The notes under the pieces: model-generated
The model's database searches: none
What the model was told of the DNA's origin: nothing
The model's input: only the letters and a program-made list of their open reading frames with translations
Made by a program: the position numbers and the translations under genes
Shown: piece after piece, positions 1 through 10,405 of the stretch
Position numbering within the stretch: position 1 is the first letter of the stretch
How the letters are laid out: each line of letters opens with the position of its first letter
From: Alloactinosynnema sp. L-07
GTDB taxonomy: Bacteria > Actinomycetota > Actinomycetes > Mycobacteriales > Pseudonocardiaceae
Length of the DNA: 64,000 bases
Assembly (NCBI RefSeq): GCF_900070365.1
Contig: NZ_LN850107.1
Span: forward strand, 3,534,001 to 3,598,000
Direction of reading: 5' to 3'

Positions 1-238
1 TGGCGAGGTAGACGTTCCACCAGAACTCGGTGGCCTCCGGATCGGGATTCGGCATCAGCGCCGCCACCGGCAGGCCGTTGACCAGGCAGTTCGTGTAGTT
101 CCCGGTCTCGGCGGGCCCGATGTCGAACTCCCAGGCGAACACGGCGTGGTAGAAGGCCATCGCGCGGTCGAGGTCGGGGATGCCTAGGTCGAGCCACGTC
201 GGCGTTCCGAGCGGCTGGTTGACGTTCACACTGCTCAT
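1..238 (-). CDS. VOC (glyoxalase/bleomycin-resistance fold) family protein, 3' part outside window
   Basis: Only the N-terminal 79 residues are present because the gene runs off the left edge. The visible part has the opening of a vicinal-oxygen-chelate domain: a beta strand with WLDLGIPDLDRAMAFYHAVF, then a short glycine-rich stretch. This is usual for small actinobacterial VOC proteins, many of which have no known substrate. The ATG start is supported by a GGGGAGG ribosome site six bases upstream. Function beyond fold assignment cannot be given. Confidence 0.75.
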   Translation of the reverse strand, partial: MSSVNVNQPLGTPTWLDLGIPDLDRAMAFYHAVFAWEFDIGPAETGNYTNCLVNGLPVAALMPNPDPEATEFWWNVYLA

Positions 239-345
239 GGGTTCCTCCCCAAAGTCGGCTGCCGCCACGCTAGCCAGACCCACCGACAGAACGGCCCCCG
301 CCGCGGGCGCGTCCAGGGCACAATCGGGGGGACGAGGGAGGTCGC

Positions 346-513
346 ATGACCGAGAAGTTCACCGACGAGGAGTACGCGTTCCTGCGCTACGCGCGCTTCG
401 GATCGCTGCCCCACCGGGTCGCGCCCGATGACCTGGTTCCGCTCAACGAGACCGAACCGGCCCCGGACTACGCCGACCTCGCCTACGACGCCGAAGAGCG
501 CGGCGGAGCCTAA
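346..513 (+). CDS. small acidic hypothetical protein (55 aa)
   Basis: A 55-residue protein beginning MTEKFTDEEYAFLRYARFG and ending in an acidic tail. It is supported by a clear AGGGAGG ribosome site upstream of ATG and by typical high-GC third-position usage. Its TAA stop overlaps the TAG stop of the convergent ohrR gene by two bases. I do not recognise a family. The pattern resembles small conserved actinobacterial proteins of unknown role. Confidence 0.6.
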   Translation: MTEKFTDEEYAFLRYARFGSLPHRVAPDDLVPLNETEPAPDYADLAYDAEERGGA

Positions 514-935
514 GAAATCTTCGTCAGGAACTTCGTCAGCCGCGAGTGCAGGTCGATCAGGTCCTCCAGCGGCGTGTCCAGGTCACGGAACACTGTGCGC
601 GGCAGCTCGCGGATCGGTCGCCGCAGCGCTTCGCCCGCGTCGGTGAGTTCGACCAGCACGCTGCGTTCGTCGGCGGTCCCGCGGGTGCGGCGCAGGATGC
701 CCGCCGACTCCATTCGCTTGAGCAGCGGCGACAGCGTGCCCGAGTCCAGCTGCAGGGCTTGGCCGAGGTCCTTGACGGTGAGCGGGCCGCGGTCGAGCAG
801 GGCCAACATCACCAGGTACTGCGGATACGTCAGGCCGAGGTCGTCGAGCAGCGGACGATAGCGGCCCGTCAGCGCGCGCGACGCGGTGTAGAGGGCGAAG
901 CAGAGCTGCTGCTCCAGCGCCAACGGATCGGCCAT
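510..935 (-). CDS. ohrR: MarR-family organic peroxide sensor/repressor OhrR
   Basis: 141 residues with a winged-helix MarR domain (TVKDLGQALQLDSGTLSPLLKRM as recognition region, about 53-75). The redox-sensing cysteine is present as Cys12 in QQLCFALY, with Tyr26 and Tyr37 at the spacing of the Tyr29/Tyr40 pair that contacts the cysteine in Bacillus OhrR. It is therefore a one-Cys type regulator: oxidation of Cys12 by organic hydroperoxide should release DNA. It lies 31 bp downstream of ohr on the same strand, so the two are probably co-transcribed and OhrR represses its own operon. Identification is firm from the cysteine, tyrosines and neighbour. Confidence 0.93.
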   Translation of the reverse strand: MADPLALEQQLCFALYTASRALTGRYRPLLDDLGLTYPQYLVMLALLDRGPLTVKDLGQALQLDSGTLSPLLKRMESAGILRRTRGTADERSVLVELTDAGEALRRPIRELPRTVFRDLDTPLEDLIDLHSRLTKFLTKIS

Positions 936-966
936 CGGACTCCTCCTGAACGACTCTTAGCGACTC

Positions 967-1380
<414 letters not shown>

Positions 1381-1413
1381 TTTGTGCCTCCAGATCAGAA
1401 GTCGACAACGAGA

Positions 1414-1442
1414 AAGATAGTGCACAACTAAATTGCCCACAA
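1414..1442 (-). promoter_or_regulatory. ohr promoter with OhrR operator
   Basis: Reading the minus strand, TTGTGG (1437-1442) and TATCTT (1414-1419) form a -35/-10 pair with a 17-bp spacer. The spacer holds an imperfect palindrome at 1423-1437 (CACAACTAAATTGCC on the plus strand) matching 11 of 15 positions of the known OhrR box TACAATTAAATTGTA. Binding there would block RNA polymerase directly, consistent with peroxide-inducible ohr expression. The site is 43 bp from the ohr start codon. Confidence 0.7.
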
Positions 1443-1480
1443 CCTGATGTGGCGGACGACACCGCCTGAACTAGGATTCG

Positions 1481-1499
1481 GAAGGTTAGCCTCACCTCA
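1481..1499 (+). promoter_or_regulatory. IdeR/DmdR iron box upstream of the ferric ABC importer
   Basis: The 19-mer GAAGGTTAGCCTCACCTCA matches 15 of 19 positions of the IdeR/DtxR consensus TTAGGTTAGSCTAACCTAA. It ends 28 bp before the ATG of the iron-binding lipoprotein gene. The expected behaviour is repression by the Fe(II)-loaded DtxR-family regulator when iron is plentiful. Confidence 0.8.
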
Positions 1500-1527
1500 C
1501 CACTTCTTTCCTGGTATGGGAGCAGCA

Positions 1528-2556
1528 ATGGCACTCCGATCGACCCGGCTCGCGGCGGCGGTACTCGCCGCCGTTCTCGGCACGACGCTCGCGGCTTGCG
1601 GCGACGACGCCGGCAGCGGCGGACCGACCTTGACCGTGTACTCCGGCCGCAACGAGGGCCTGGTCAAGCCGCTGCTGGACAAGGCGGAGAAGGCCATCGG
1701 CGCCAAGGTCGAGATCCGCTACGGCGACACCGCGGCGCTCGCGGGCCAGATCTCGGAGGAGGGCGACAAGTCCCCGGCCGACGTGTTCTTCTCCCAGGAC
1801 GCGGGCGCGCTGGGCGCGCTGTCCTCCGCGGGCCGCCTGGACAAACTCCCGCAGACCGTGCTGGACGCCGCCGCCGAGCAGTGGCGGGCCGCCGACGGCA
1901 CCTGGGTGGCGACGTCGCTGCGCTCGCGCGTGGTGGTCTACGACCCCGACAAGATCGCCGAGGCCGAGCTGCCCAAGGGCATCGACGACCTGCTCGACCC
2001 GAAGTGGAAGGGCAAGATCGGCTTCGCGCCGTCGAACGCGTCCTGGCAAGCCTTCGTCACCGCCATCCGCGTGCTGCGCGGCGAGGACGGCGCGAAGACC
2101 TGGCTGGAGAAGTTCAAGGCGAACGAGCCGCAGAAGTTCGAGAACAACCTCAAGATCCGCGACGCGGTCGACGAGGGAAAGCTGCCGATGGGCCTGTCCA
2201 ACCACTACTACTGGTTCGAGAAGGCCCGCCAGGTCGGCATCGACAAGATGCGCGCCAAGCTGCACTACATCAAGGGCGACGACCCGGGCTCGCTGGTCAA
2301 CGCGGCGGGTGTCGGCGTGCTCAAGTTGAGCAAGAACAAGGAACTGGCCAACAAGTTCGCTGAGTTCCTGCTGTCGGAGGAGTCCCAGCGGTACTTCGCC
2401 GACAAGACCGCGGAGTACCCGGTGCGCGCGGGCGTCACCTCCACCGAGCACAAGCTCGTCCCGCTGAGCGAGTTGCAGCCGCCGACCCTCAAGCTCGCCG
2501 ACCTCCAGTCGCTGCCGAAGACCGCTGAGCTGCTGCGTCAGGTCGGGCTTCTGTAG
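1528..2556 (+). CDS. ferric iron ABC transporter substrate-binding lipoprotein
   Basis: 342 residues, FbpA/FutA-like solute-binding protein family 1. A type II signal peptide ends in the lipobox LAAC with Cys24. The mature protein begins GDDAG and contains LTVYSGRNE, the usual first strand, and the NHYYWFEKAR tyrosine pair typical of ferric-binding proteins. The ATG at 1528 is preferred over the one at 1516 because GGGAG sits five bases ahead of it. First gene of a three-gene importer; the next gene starts at the base after this stop. An IdeR box upstream and the tyrosine ligands support Fe(III) as substrate. Confidence 0.9.
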   Translation: MALRSTRLAAAVLAAVLGTTLAACGDDAGSGGPTLTVYSGRNEGLVKPLLDKAEKAIGAKVEIRYGDTAALAGQISEEGDKSPADVFFSQDAGALGALSSAGRLDKLPQTVLDAAAEQWRAADGTWVATSLRSRVVVYDPDKIAEAELPKGIDDLLDPKWKGKIGFAPSNASWQAFVTAIRVLRGEDGAKTWLEKFKANEPQKFENNLKIRDAVDEGKLPMGLSNHYYWFEKARQVGIDKMRAKLHYIKGDDPGSLVNAAGVGVLKLSKNKELANKFAEFLLSEESQRYFADKTAEYPVRAGVTSTEHKLVPLSELQPPTLKLADLQSLPKTAELLRQVGLL

Positions 2557-4131
2557 GTGGGCACCACCCGGGTCCAGGGAGCGCCGCGAGCCACCGGTTG
2601 GCTGCTCGCGGCGCTCCCGGCCGTCGTCGTGGCGGTCCTGCCGCTGGTCTACCTGGTGTTGCGCGCCACCGACCAGGGCTGGGATGTCTTCTGGTCCATC
2701 GCTGTGCGCTCCCGCACGGCCGAGCTGACGGTCAACACCGTCGGGCTGCTGCTCGCCGTCGCCGTGAGCGCGGTGGCGCTGGGCACCGCGGCGGCGTGGG
2801 CGGTCACCCGGACCGCGCTGCCGCTGCGGCGGGTGTGGACGGTGCTGTTGGTGCTGCCGCTGGCCGTGCCGTCCTATGTGGCCGGGTTCGCCTGGCTGTC
2901 GATGGACGTCGTGGGCTTCCCCGGCGCGTGGCTGGCGTTGACCACCACCAACCTGCCGCTGGTGCTGCTGCCGGTCGCCGCCGCGTTGCGGTCGGCCGAC
3001 CCGGCCCTGGAGGAGGTGTCGCGGTCATTGGGCCACGGCCCGTGGCGGACCTTCGCCAAGGTGACGCTGCCCCGGATCTGGCCGTCGGCGGTCGCGGGCG
3101 GCCTGCTCGTGGCGCTTTATGTGCTGCACGACTTCGGCGCGGTGTCACTGCTGCGCTACGAGACCTTCACACTGGGCATCCAGACCGCGTACGCGGGCAG
3201 CTTCGACCGCACGCCCGCCGCGGTGATCGGCGTGGTGCTGGTGGTGCTGGCGATCCTGCTGGCGCTGGCCGAGGCCAGGATGCGCGGCACGAACGCGGCC
3301 CGCCTTGGCCCAGGGGTGGCCCGCCAGGCCGAGCCGGTGCGGCTGCGCCGAGCAAGCGCGCCGGTGCTGCTGGGACTGGCGGCCATCGTCGCGGTGTCCC
3401 TCGGGGCGCCGATCGGCGCGCTGGTCAGGTGGCTGGGAGCGGGCCGGGTGGACTTCGACGGCGCCGCGCTCGCCGAGACCACCGCGACCACCGTGCAGTT
3501 CGCCGCTCTCGGGGCGCTGGCCACGATCGTGCTGGCGGTCCCGGTCGGCTTCCTGGCCGCCCGCCACTCGTCCAAGCCGGTGCGCGCGGTGGAGTTGGCC
3601 GCCTACGCCGGTCACGCGCTGCCCGGCATCACGGTCGCCCTGGCGCTGGTCTTCTTCGGCGTCCGGTTCGCTCAGCCCTGGTACCAGCAGACTCCGCTGC
3701 TCGTACTCGGGTACGCGGCGCTGTTCCTGCCGATCGCGATCAGCTCGGTGCGCACGGCGGTCAGCTCGGCGCCCGCCGGGGTGGAGGACGTGGCCCGGTC
3801 GCTTGGCCGGGGCCGGGTGGCGGTCTTCGGCACCGTGACCCTGCCGCTGGCCGCGCCCGGTATCGCCGCCGGGGCCGCTCTGGTGTTCATCACCTGCGCC
3901 AAGGAACTGCCCGCCACCCTGCTGCTGCGCCCGACCGGCGCCGACACGCTGGCCACCGCGCTGTGGACGAAGACGGGCATCTCGGCCTTCGCCGAAGCCG
4001 CCCCCTACGCGGCGCTGCTGGTCGCGGTGTCGGCGGTGCCCGCGATCTTGCTGGAGGTGTCGGTGTTCCGCTCGGGACGCCGCCCGGAGGAAGCCGTCAT
4101 GGAGTCAGCCACCCGAGGAGCCCAGTCGTGA
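2557..4131 (+). CDS. ferric iron ABC transporter permease (fused two-domain, FbpB type)
   Basis: 524 residues with two tandem binding-protein-dependent permease domains, each of about six membrane helices, as in FbpB. Two EAA loops can be seen: EEVSRSLGHGPWRTFAKVTLP near residue 150 and EDVARSLGRGRVAVFGTVTLP near 410, each meeting the ATPase. The GTG start follows the preceding TAG with no gap, so translation is coupled. The stop overlaps the ATPase start (GTGA). Confidence 0.9.
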   Translation: MGTTRVQGAPRATGWLLAALPAVVVAVLPLVYLVLRATDQGWDVFWSIAVRSRTAELTVNTVGLLLAVAVSAVALGTAAAWAVTRTALPLRRVWTVLLVLPLAVPSYVAGFAWLSMDVVGFPGAWLALTTTNLPLVLLPVAAALRSADPALEEVSRSLGHGPWRTFAKVTLPRIWPSAVAGGLLVALYVLHDFGAVSLLRYETFTLGIQTAYAGSFDRTPAAVIGVVLVVLAILLALAEARMRGTNAARLGPGVARQAEPVRLRRASAPVLLGLAAIVAVSLGAPIGALVRWLGAGRVDFDGAALAETTATTVQFAALGALATIVLAVPVGFLAARHSSKPVRAVELAAYAGHALPGITVALALVFFGVRFAQPWYQQTPLLVLGYAALFLPIAISSVRTAVSSAPAGVEDVARSLGRGRVAVFGTVTLPLAAPGIAAGAALVFITCAKELPATLLLRPTGADTLATALWTKTGISAFAEAAPYAALLVAVSAVPAILLEVSVFRSGRRPEEAVMESATRGAQS

Positions 4132-5129
4132 CCGAGCTGACGATCACCACCCTCACCGCCGGTTACGGCGCGACCCGGGTCCTGCGCGGGGTCGACCTGA
4201 CGGTGCCGTCCGGTTCCCTGGCCGCCGTACTCGGCCCGTCAGGCTGCGGAAAGACCACCCTGCTGCGGGTCGTGGCCGGTTTCCTCCGCCCCGACGGCGG
4301 CGAGGTCCGCCTCGGCGGCCGCGTCGTGACCACCGTGCCCCCGGAACGCAGGCGGGCCACGGTGGTACCGCAGGAGGGCGCCCTGTTCCCCCACCTGTCG
4401 GTGGGCGCCAACGTCGGCTACGGCCTCCCCCGCGCGGGACGCGAGGCCAGGGTCGCCGAGATGCTGGACCTGATCGGCCTCAACGGCTACGCCAAACGCC
4501 GCCCGGCAGAATTGTCGGGCGGCCAACAACAGCGCGTCGCCCTGGCCAGAGCCTTGGCCCCCCACCCCGACCTGGTCCTCCTCGACGAACCCTTCTCCGC
4601 CCTCGACGCAGGCCTGCGCGCCGACCTCCGCGCCGACGTCCGCCGAGTCCTGCGCGCTGCGGGAACGACCGCCCTGCTGGTCACCCACGACCAGGACGAA
4701 GCTCTCTCCATGGCCGACGTCGTCGCGGTGATGCGCGACGGCCGAGTCGTCCAGGCAGGCCCACCGGAAGAGGTCTACAGCCGCCCAGTCGACCTCGCCG
4801 TCGCCACCTTCGTCGGCGAAGCCGTCCTACTCCCCGCGATCGCCCAAGGCCGCACCGCGGAAAGCACCCTGGGCGAAGTCGAGCTGACCGACACCGCCAC
4901 CGGCCCCGGCATGGTCATGCTGCGCCCCGAACAACTACTGCCCAGCACCAACGGAACCGGCGTCACCGCACGAGTACTCCGCACCAGCTTCCACGGCCAC
5001 GACGCCACCATCACCTTGCGCACAGGCGAAACCGACCTGATCTCCCGCGTCCCCGCCCCCCTACGGGTAAGAGAAGGCGACGACGTAAGGCTCACAGTCG
5101 CGGGCGCAGCCCGCTTCTACCCCGCCTAA
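4128..5129 (+). CDS. ferric iron ABC transporter ATP-binding protein (FbpC type)
   Basis: 333 residues. Walker A GPSGCGKT at 36-43, signature LSGGQQQR, Walker B LVLLDEPF and the H-loop in TALLVTHDQDEAL are all intact. A C-terminal extension of about 100 residues corresponds to the TOBE-like regulatory domain of FbpC/PotA-type ATPases. It powers the two-domain permease encoded immediately upstream and overlaps its stop by four bases. No terminator is evident before the convergent cupin gene. Confidence 0.92.
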   Translation: MTELTITTLTAGYGATRVLRGVDLTVPSGSLAAVLGPSGCGKTTLLRVVAGFLRPDGGEVRLGGRVVTTVPPERRRATVVPQEGALFPHLSVGANVGYGLPRAGREARVAEMLDLIGLNGYAKRRPAELSGGQQQRVALARALAPHPDLVLLDEPFSALDAGLRADLRADVRRVLRAAGTTALLVTHDQDEALSMADVVAVMRDGRVVQAGPPEEVYSRPVDLAVATFVGEAVLLPAIAQGRTAESTLGEVELTDTATGPGMVMLRPEQLLPSTNGTGVTARVLRTSFHGHDATITLRTGETDLISRVPAPLRVREGDDVRLTVAGAARFYPA

Positions 5130-5191
5130 CCACCAACCAAGCCGCACCCACCGCCCGAGCAGCTTCACCCGATGGTGCGGACAGAACCCGC

Positions 5192-5704
5192 CTAAACCAT
5201 GAACTGATCATGCCGAGCGAACAGGTCCTTCCACTCCTCCTCACTCAACGAAAGCCCCCGCTCAGCAACCTCAGCCAACTCCTGAAAGTACCGCTCCCGA
5301 GGCGGCCCAGGAGCGAACAAGATCAACATGTCCGCGGGCGAGTCGGAGTCATTCCGAAACGCATGGATCCCACCCTCAGGCACGTACAAAAAGTCCCCAG
5401 CCGTAGCATCCACCCACTCTTCCCCGTTGAAGAGCCGAACCGTCCCAGCAATAACGAAGAAAGATTCCGAGAAAGTGCGGTGGAAATGCGCCCCAGGCCC
5501 ACCCGCACGCGGCGCCATCTCCCACCGAAACAGCCCGAACTTGCCATCCGTAACCGACCCCGGCGCCACAAACCGAGCCGTCGTACTAGGTCTGACCAGC
5601 GACTCCGCCGCATCGACCGGCCGATAGACCCCACTGACCTCACCGGCCTCCCCGGCATACGGCGACACCGACTGGGCAGCTGAGTGTGAACCTATGAAAG
5701 ACAC
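5192..5704 (-). CDS. cupin-domain protein
   Basis: 170 residues, single cupin domain. Motif 1 is complete: His73, His75, Glu80 and Gly87 in GAHFHRTFSESFFVIAG. Motif 2 follows as GDFLYVPEGGIHAF with the fourth metal ligand His. A divalent-metal site is therefore likely; the reaction is unknown, since this family includes dioxygenases, isomerases and sensors. The GTG start is supported by GAGGAGG just upstream. It is divergent from the SRPBCC gene. Confidence 0.8.
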   Translation of the reverse strand: MSFIGSHSAAQSVSPYAGEAGEVSGVYRPVDAAESLVRPSTTARFVAPGSVTDGKFGLFRWEMAPRAGGPGAHFHRTFSESFFVIAGTVRLFNGEEWVDATAGDFLYVPEGGIHAFRNDSDSPADMLILFAPGPPRERYFQELAEVAERGLSLSEEEWKDLFARHDQFMV

Positions 5705-5758
5705 ACGACCTCCTCAGGTTTCATGGTTTCCACGCCCGATCCTAGGCATACTCACAGA

Positions 5759-6280
5759 GTGAAGATCACCGAGATGCAGATCACGGTCGAATTCCCCGTC
5801 CTGGCCGAGGCAGCCGACGTGTGGGCAGTCCTTTCCGACATCCCCCGCATGGCCACCTGGAGCCCGGAGTGCGTCCACGCCGCATGGCGGGACGAGGCAC
5901 CCGTCGAGCCGGGAACCCGGTTCGAGGCGACGAACAAGATGGGCGACTGGTCCTGGGACGTCACAGGCGAGATCGTGGCCATCGCGGAGAACAACAAGGT
6001 GACCTGGGTGGTGCGGGGTCTCGACGAGAACTCCGACCAGCCGTCGTCCACCTGGAGCTACGAACTGGCCCCGCTGCCCAGCGGCGGCACGCTCATCCGG
6101 CACACGTTCACCCACGGCCAGGGCGGCAGCCACCTGGTCACCCTGACCGCGGCGAACCCGGATCACGCCGACGCCATCATCGAGGGCCGCACCCGGATGC
6201 TGCGCGAGAACATGACCAGCACCCTGGCGGCGATGGCCAAGCAGATGGGCTGGCCGGTCCCCAGCCTGATGTCCACTTAG
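5759..6280 (+). CDS. SRPBCC-family (polyketide cyclase/lipid-transport fold) protein
   Basis: 173 residues from a GTG at 5759 (an ATG at 5774 is the alternative; neither has a strong ribosome site). It has the START/Bet v1-like pattern: an N-terminal strand ITVEFPVLAEAADVWAVLSDI, a WSWDVTGEIVAI strand, and a long C-terminal helix MLRENMTSTLAAMAKQMGW. The fold binds hydrophobic ligands; no specific substrate can be assigned. Confidence 0.7.
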   Translation: MKITEMQITVEFPVLAEAADVWAVLSDIPRMATWSPECVHAAWRDEAPVEPGTRFEATNKMGDWSWDVTGEIVAIAENNKVTWVVRGLDENSDQPSSTWSYELAPLPSGGTLIRHTFTHGQGGSHLVTLTAANPDHADAIIEGRTRMLRENMTSTLAAMAKQMGWPVPSLMST

Positions 6281-6397
6281 GACATCCTGGCCGGAGCAAG
6301 CAATCCACGAACGGGCGGTCGCGCCGGGCATCCCGCCCAGGCGAGGTGATTCCCGGGAGGAACTCCTGAACCACGGCGTCGAAGTCGGCTCGCCTCA

Positions 6398-6813
6398 TCA
6401 GGAACGCGCCTGTCGGGCGGCGCGGATCTGTTTGTCGGTGTGCGAGTGCCCGGGGAACGCGTCGACCGGGCCGACCGACGTCGTCGCGGGCAGGTCCAGC
6501 AGCGGGGTCAGGTCGCCGTCGAGCACGCCCGACCCGATGGCGATGCTGGTCAGCGCGGGCATCGACCGCAGCGGGGCCAGACTCGGCACCGGGCCCTGGT
6601 TGGGGAAGTGCAACCAGCTCAACCCCGACGCCTAGGCGGCCCGTCGAGGTGCACGGCGCGCAGGCCGGGCAGGGTCCGCAGGAAACCCAGATCGCCCACC
6701 GACTCCTTGTCCCAGTCCAAAACGAGCGCGTCGTGGCCGCCCTCGACGAACCGGCCATGGTCGTGCGGCGCCCACGGGCGGAGACTGACGCGGTACTCGC
6801 TGAACTCCTCCAT
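6398..6813 (-). pseudogene. frameshifted leucine-rich small protein
   Basis: Two abutting reading frames together look like one protein of about 138 residues. The first (6813 down to 6619) starts MEEFSEYRVSLRPWAPHDHG after a GGAGG site and reaches LPGLRAVHLDGPP before running into a stop. The second frame continues the theme with SGLSWLHFPNQGPVPSLAPL and ends at 6398. The leucine/proline spacing (TLPGLRAVHL, SLAPLRSMPALTSIAI) resembles short leucine-rich repeats seen in actinobacterial proteins of unknown function. The break lies near 6620-6645. It may be a real mutation or a sequencing error. Confidence 0.5.
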
Positions 6814-6844
6814 CACACCTCCACACGAGCACCGACATCGCCAG

Positions 6845-7075
6845 CTACCGCTCTCGCATGGTCACCGTGAGCTCGGCCGCGTCGCCCACGATCTCGGCGA
6901 GGTGCGAGGTCAGGTCGTGGACGACTTCGCCGACCAGGTCGCCCGGCCCCATCGCCGCGACCTCGGCCGCGCTCATGCCCCGCTCGCGCAGGTGCGCGCT
7001 CAGCGACTTCCGCAAGCGCTTCGCGTTGACTTCGCGCAGTTCGATGGTGACGGTGTGGATCCGCGACTCGCTCAT
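6845..7075 (-). CDS. small hypothetical protein (76 aa)
   Basis: 76 residues starting MSESRIHTVTIELREVNAKR, mixed alpha/beta, ending ELTVTMRER. The start overlaps the stop of the upstream gene by four bases (ATGA), so translation is coupled. With its neighbours at 6398-6813 and 7072-7461 it forms a three-gene set of unknown proteins, the last of which is broken. No recognised domain. Confidence 0.6.
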   Translation of the reverse strand: MSESRIHTVTIELREVNAKRLRKSLSAHLRERGMSAAEVAAMGPGDLVGEVVHDLTSHLAEIVGDAAELTVTMRER

Positions 7076-7461
7076 CGGGACTCCGGCCACTCCACCGAGA
7101 CCTCGGCCGCCGCGAAAGTCGCGCGGCCAAGAATCGTGTCGACCGCAAACGACTCGCGGTGCGCGTCACCTGCCCAGGTGGCGATCTCGTACAGGGTCTC
7201 CTCGGTGTCCGGGTCCCAGGCCCCGCCAAGGTCCTGCCCTGACTCGAACGTGAACCCGACGACGTCGGCGAAGCCCAGCACCAGAGTCTCGCCCGCCGAC
7301 GTGCCGAAGGTGAACCGCACCCCTGCCCGCGGGGCCACGACCATGTCGATGGACCGCAGGGTCGCATCGTTGTGCAGGTCGCGGTAGCCGCGGTCGGTCT
7401 CCAATTCGACGGTGCCCCCGGCACCCGGCTCAAGTGGACGCAGGCCCCGATAGACCGCCAT
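7072..7461 (-). CDS. hypothetical beta-rich protein
   Basis: 129 residues from an ATG at 7461, chosen for the GGAGGG site four bases upstream; an ATG at 7494 would add eleven residues. The sequence is beta-rich (GGTVELETDRGYRDLHND, RAGVRFTFGTSAGETLVLGF) with no membrane segment or signal peptide. First gene of a small operon of unknown proteins. No family recognised. Confidence 0.6.
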   Translation of the reverse strand: MAVYRGLRPLEPGAGGTVELETDRGYRDLHNDATLRSIDMVVAPRAGVRFTFGTSAGETLVLGFADVVGFTFESGQDLGGAWDPDTEETLYEIATWAGDAHRESFAVDTILGRATFAAAEVSVEWPESR

Positions 7462-7530
7462 CAGACCCTCCACAGGCGTCAGCGAACCCTCCATGAACCG
7501 GAAGATACCGAAACGGCGCCCACCGGACGC

Positions 7531-7567
7531 GGAATGCCCGTCCCCGGCGACCGGGGACGGGCATTCC
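7531..7567 (-). terminator. intrinsic terminator-like hairpin after lpd
   Basis: A perfect 17-bp inverted repeat (arms 7531-7547 and 7551-7567, loop CGA) lies 14 bp past the lpd stop on the minus strand. It separates lpd from the unknown operon at 7461. There is no strong U-tract, as is common in high-GC actinobacteria. Confidence 0.75.
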
Positions 7568-7580
7568 GACCGACGTCGAA

Positions 7581-8981
<1,401 letters not shown>

Positions 8982-9037
8982 GGTGCCCACGATATTGCCC
9001 AGGGGCGGGTGGCGGGCAAGCCGCTCAACTTGACCCG

Positions 9038-9493
9038 TCAATCCATCGTCGACTGGGTCACGGCCAGTGACGCGGGCCGCACCCCTTCGACCGCCGCGAC
9101 GACCGAGCCCACCACCGCGCTGTCGGTCAGGTTCGTCCCGGCGACCCGCACCGTGCGCACGCCGTTGGCCTTCGGCGCCCAGCCTGGGCCGACCATGACC
9201 ACGGTGCGCACCACGTCGGGAAACTCGTCGACCACCCGCGCCACCGTCCCGGCGTCCACCGTGCGGGCGATGAGGTGCGTGCGGGTGAACCGGTCCGCCA
9301 GCGACTCCAGGACGTCCTCAACGGCGTTGAGGCACTGTCCGTGAGCGACCGAGCACCAGGCGATCTGGTAGCGCTGCGCGAGCGGCTCCCAGCCCGCGGG
9401 CAGGTCGGCGGGGGCGGTGTCGGAGTCGTCGATGACCACCAGGGCGGGGCCGTAGTCCAGGCCGCGCCATAGTGGTCGCGGTGTCTCGCGCAC
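9038..9493 (-). CDS. hypothetical protein (151 aa)
   Basis: 151 residues, GTG start with GGAGGAGG five bases upstream. The pattern of alternating strands and helices ([28 protein letters not shown]) suggests a small alpha/beta fold like the core of an alpha/beta hydrolase, but the nucleophile elbow GxSxG is missing. It ends 57 bp upstream of the lpd start on the same strand. No function assigned. Confidence 0.6.
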   Translation of the reverse strand: MRETPRPLWRGLDYGPALVVIDDSDTAPADLPAGWEPLAQRYQIAWCSVAHGQCLNAVEDVLESLADRFTRTHLIARTVDAGTVARVVDEFPDVVRTVVMVGPGWAPKANGVRTVRVAGTNLTDSAVVGSVVAAVEGVRPASLAVTQSTMD

Positions 9494-9640
9494 TGCCGCC
9501 TCCTCCGGGGTGAATCGTCCCCACCTCGACTACCCGGGATCGCTGGGATCCAACCACTTTCGGGGGTCACCCACATCTCGAAGTCGAGTTGTCGGGCCGA
9601 CAGCGCGTGCATACGGTGAGGTGAAACCGCCGAGGACAGG

Positions 9641-10405
9641 GTGTGGCCGGTGCCCATCACCGCGCGAGCCGTCGAGACCAGGTCGAGGTCGGACTACGCC
9701 CACCTCGAACCCCTCTTCGGTGACCTCGCGCGCCTGACCCCCACCGATCCGCGCCACGCCGCGGTGCGCGCCGAGCTGGTGACCGGCCACCGCCGGGTGG
9801 CCGAACACATCGCCGCGCGCTTCCGCGACCGGGGCGTGCCCCAGGACGACCTGACCCAGGTGGCGATGGTCGGGCTGATCAATGCCGTCGACCGGTTCGA
9901 CCCGGCGCGCGGGTCGGACTTCCTGAGCTACGCCGTGCCGACGATCATGGGCGAGGTGCGCCGGTACTTCCGCGACACCGCGTGGGCGCTTCGGGTGCCG
10001 CGCACCCTGCAGGACCGGTACCGCACGGTGAGCGCCGCGGGCGTCGAGCTGACCCAGGAACTGGGCCGGGCCCCGACCCCCAGCGAGCTGGCCCGGCACC
10101 TCGACCGCCCCCTTCGGGACGTGTTCGAGGCCATCGCCGCAGGTCAGGCCTATCACACGGCGCAGCTGGACGAGACTCCCCAACCGGGGCGGCCGGACGA
10201 CGCGCTGGCGAGTGTGGAGGTGGCCCAGGCGCTGCGGCCGCTGATCGCCCGCCTGTCGGACCGCGAGCGGCGCATCCTGGGCCTGCGCTACGTCAGCGAC
10301 GACACCCAGACCCAGATCGCCGAACGGCTCGGGCTGTCCCAGATGCACGTGTCCCGGCTGCTCACCCGCACGTTGGCCAAGCTGCGTGAGGGCCTCAGCG
10401 ACTGA
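9641..10405 (+). CDS. RNA polymerase sigma factor, SigB/SigF family
   Basis: 254 residues with regions 2, 3 and 4 of a group 3 sigma-70 factor. Region 2 carries QDDLTQVAMVGLINAVDRFD and FLSYAVPTIMGEVRRYFRD; region 4 carries LSDRERRILGLRYVSDDTQTQIAERLGLSQMHVSRLL. This is the stress/differentiation SigB/SigF type, usually held by an anti-sigma factor, but no such partner lies next to it. GTG start at 9641; a second GTG at 9650 is possible. It is convergent with the WhiB-type gene. Confidence 0.9.
   Translation: MWPVPITARAVETRSRSDYAHLEPLFGDLARLTPTDPRHAAVRAELVTGHRRVAEHIAARFRDRGVPQDDLTQVAMVGLINAVDRFDPARGSDFLSYAVPTIMGEVRRYFRDTAWALRVPRTLQDRYRTVSAAGVELTQELGRAPTPSELARHLDRPLRDVFEAIAAGQAYHTAQLDETPQPGRPDDALASVEVAQALRPLIARLSDRERRILGLRYVSDDTQTQIAERLGLSQMHVSRLLTRTLAKLREGLSD

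Noticed and set aside
2598..4127. Long upstream extension of the ferric ATPase frame
   Set aside because: It overlaps the permease in another frame and is Arg/Gly-rich noise. The GTG at 4128 gives a normal ABC ATPase.
6177..6408. Minus-strand frame starting MRRADFDAVVQEFLPGI
   Set aside because: It runs into the antisense of the SRPBCC gene and has no supporting ribosome site or homologous look.
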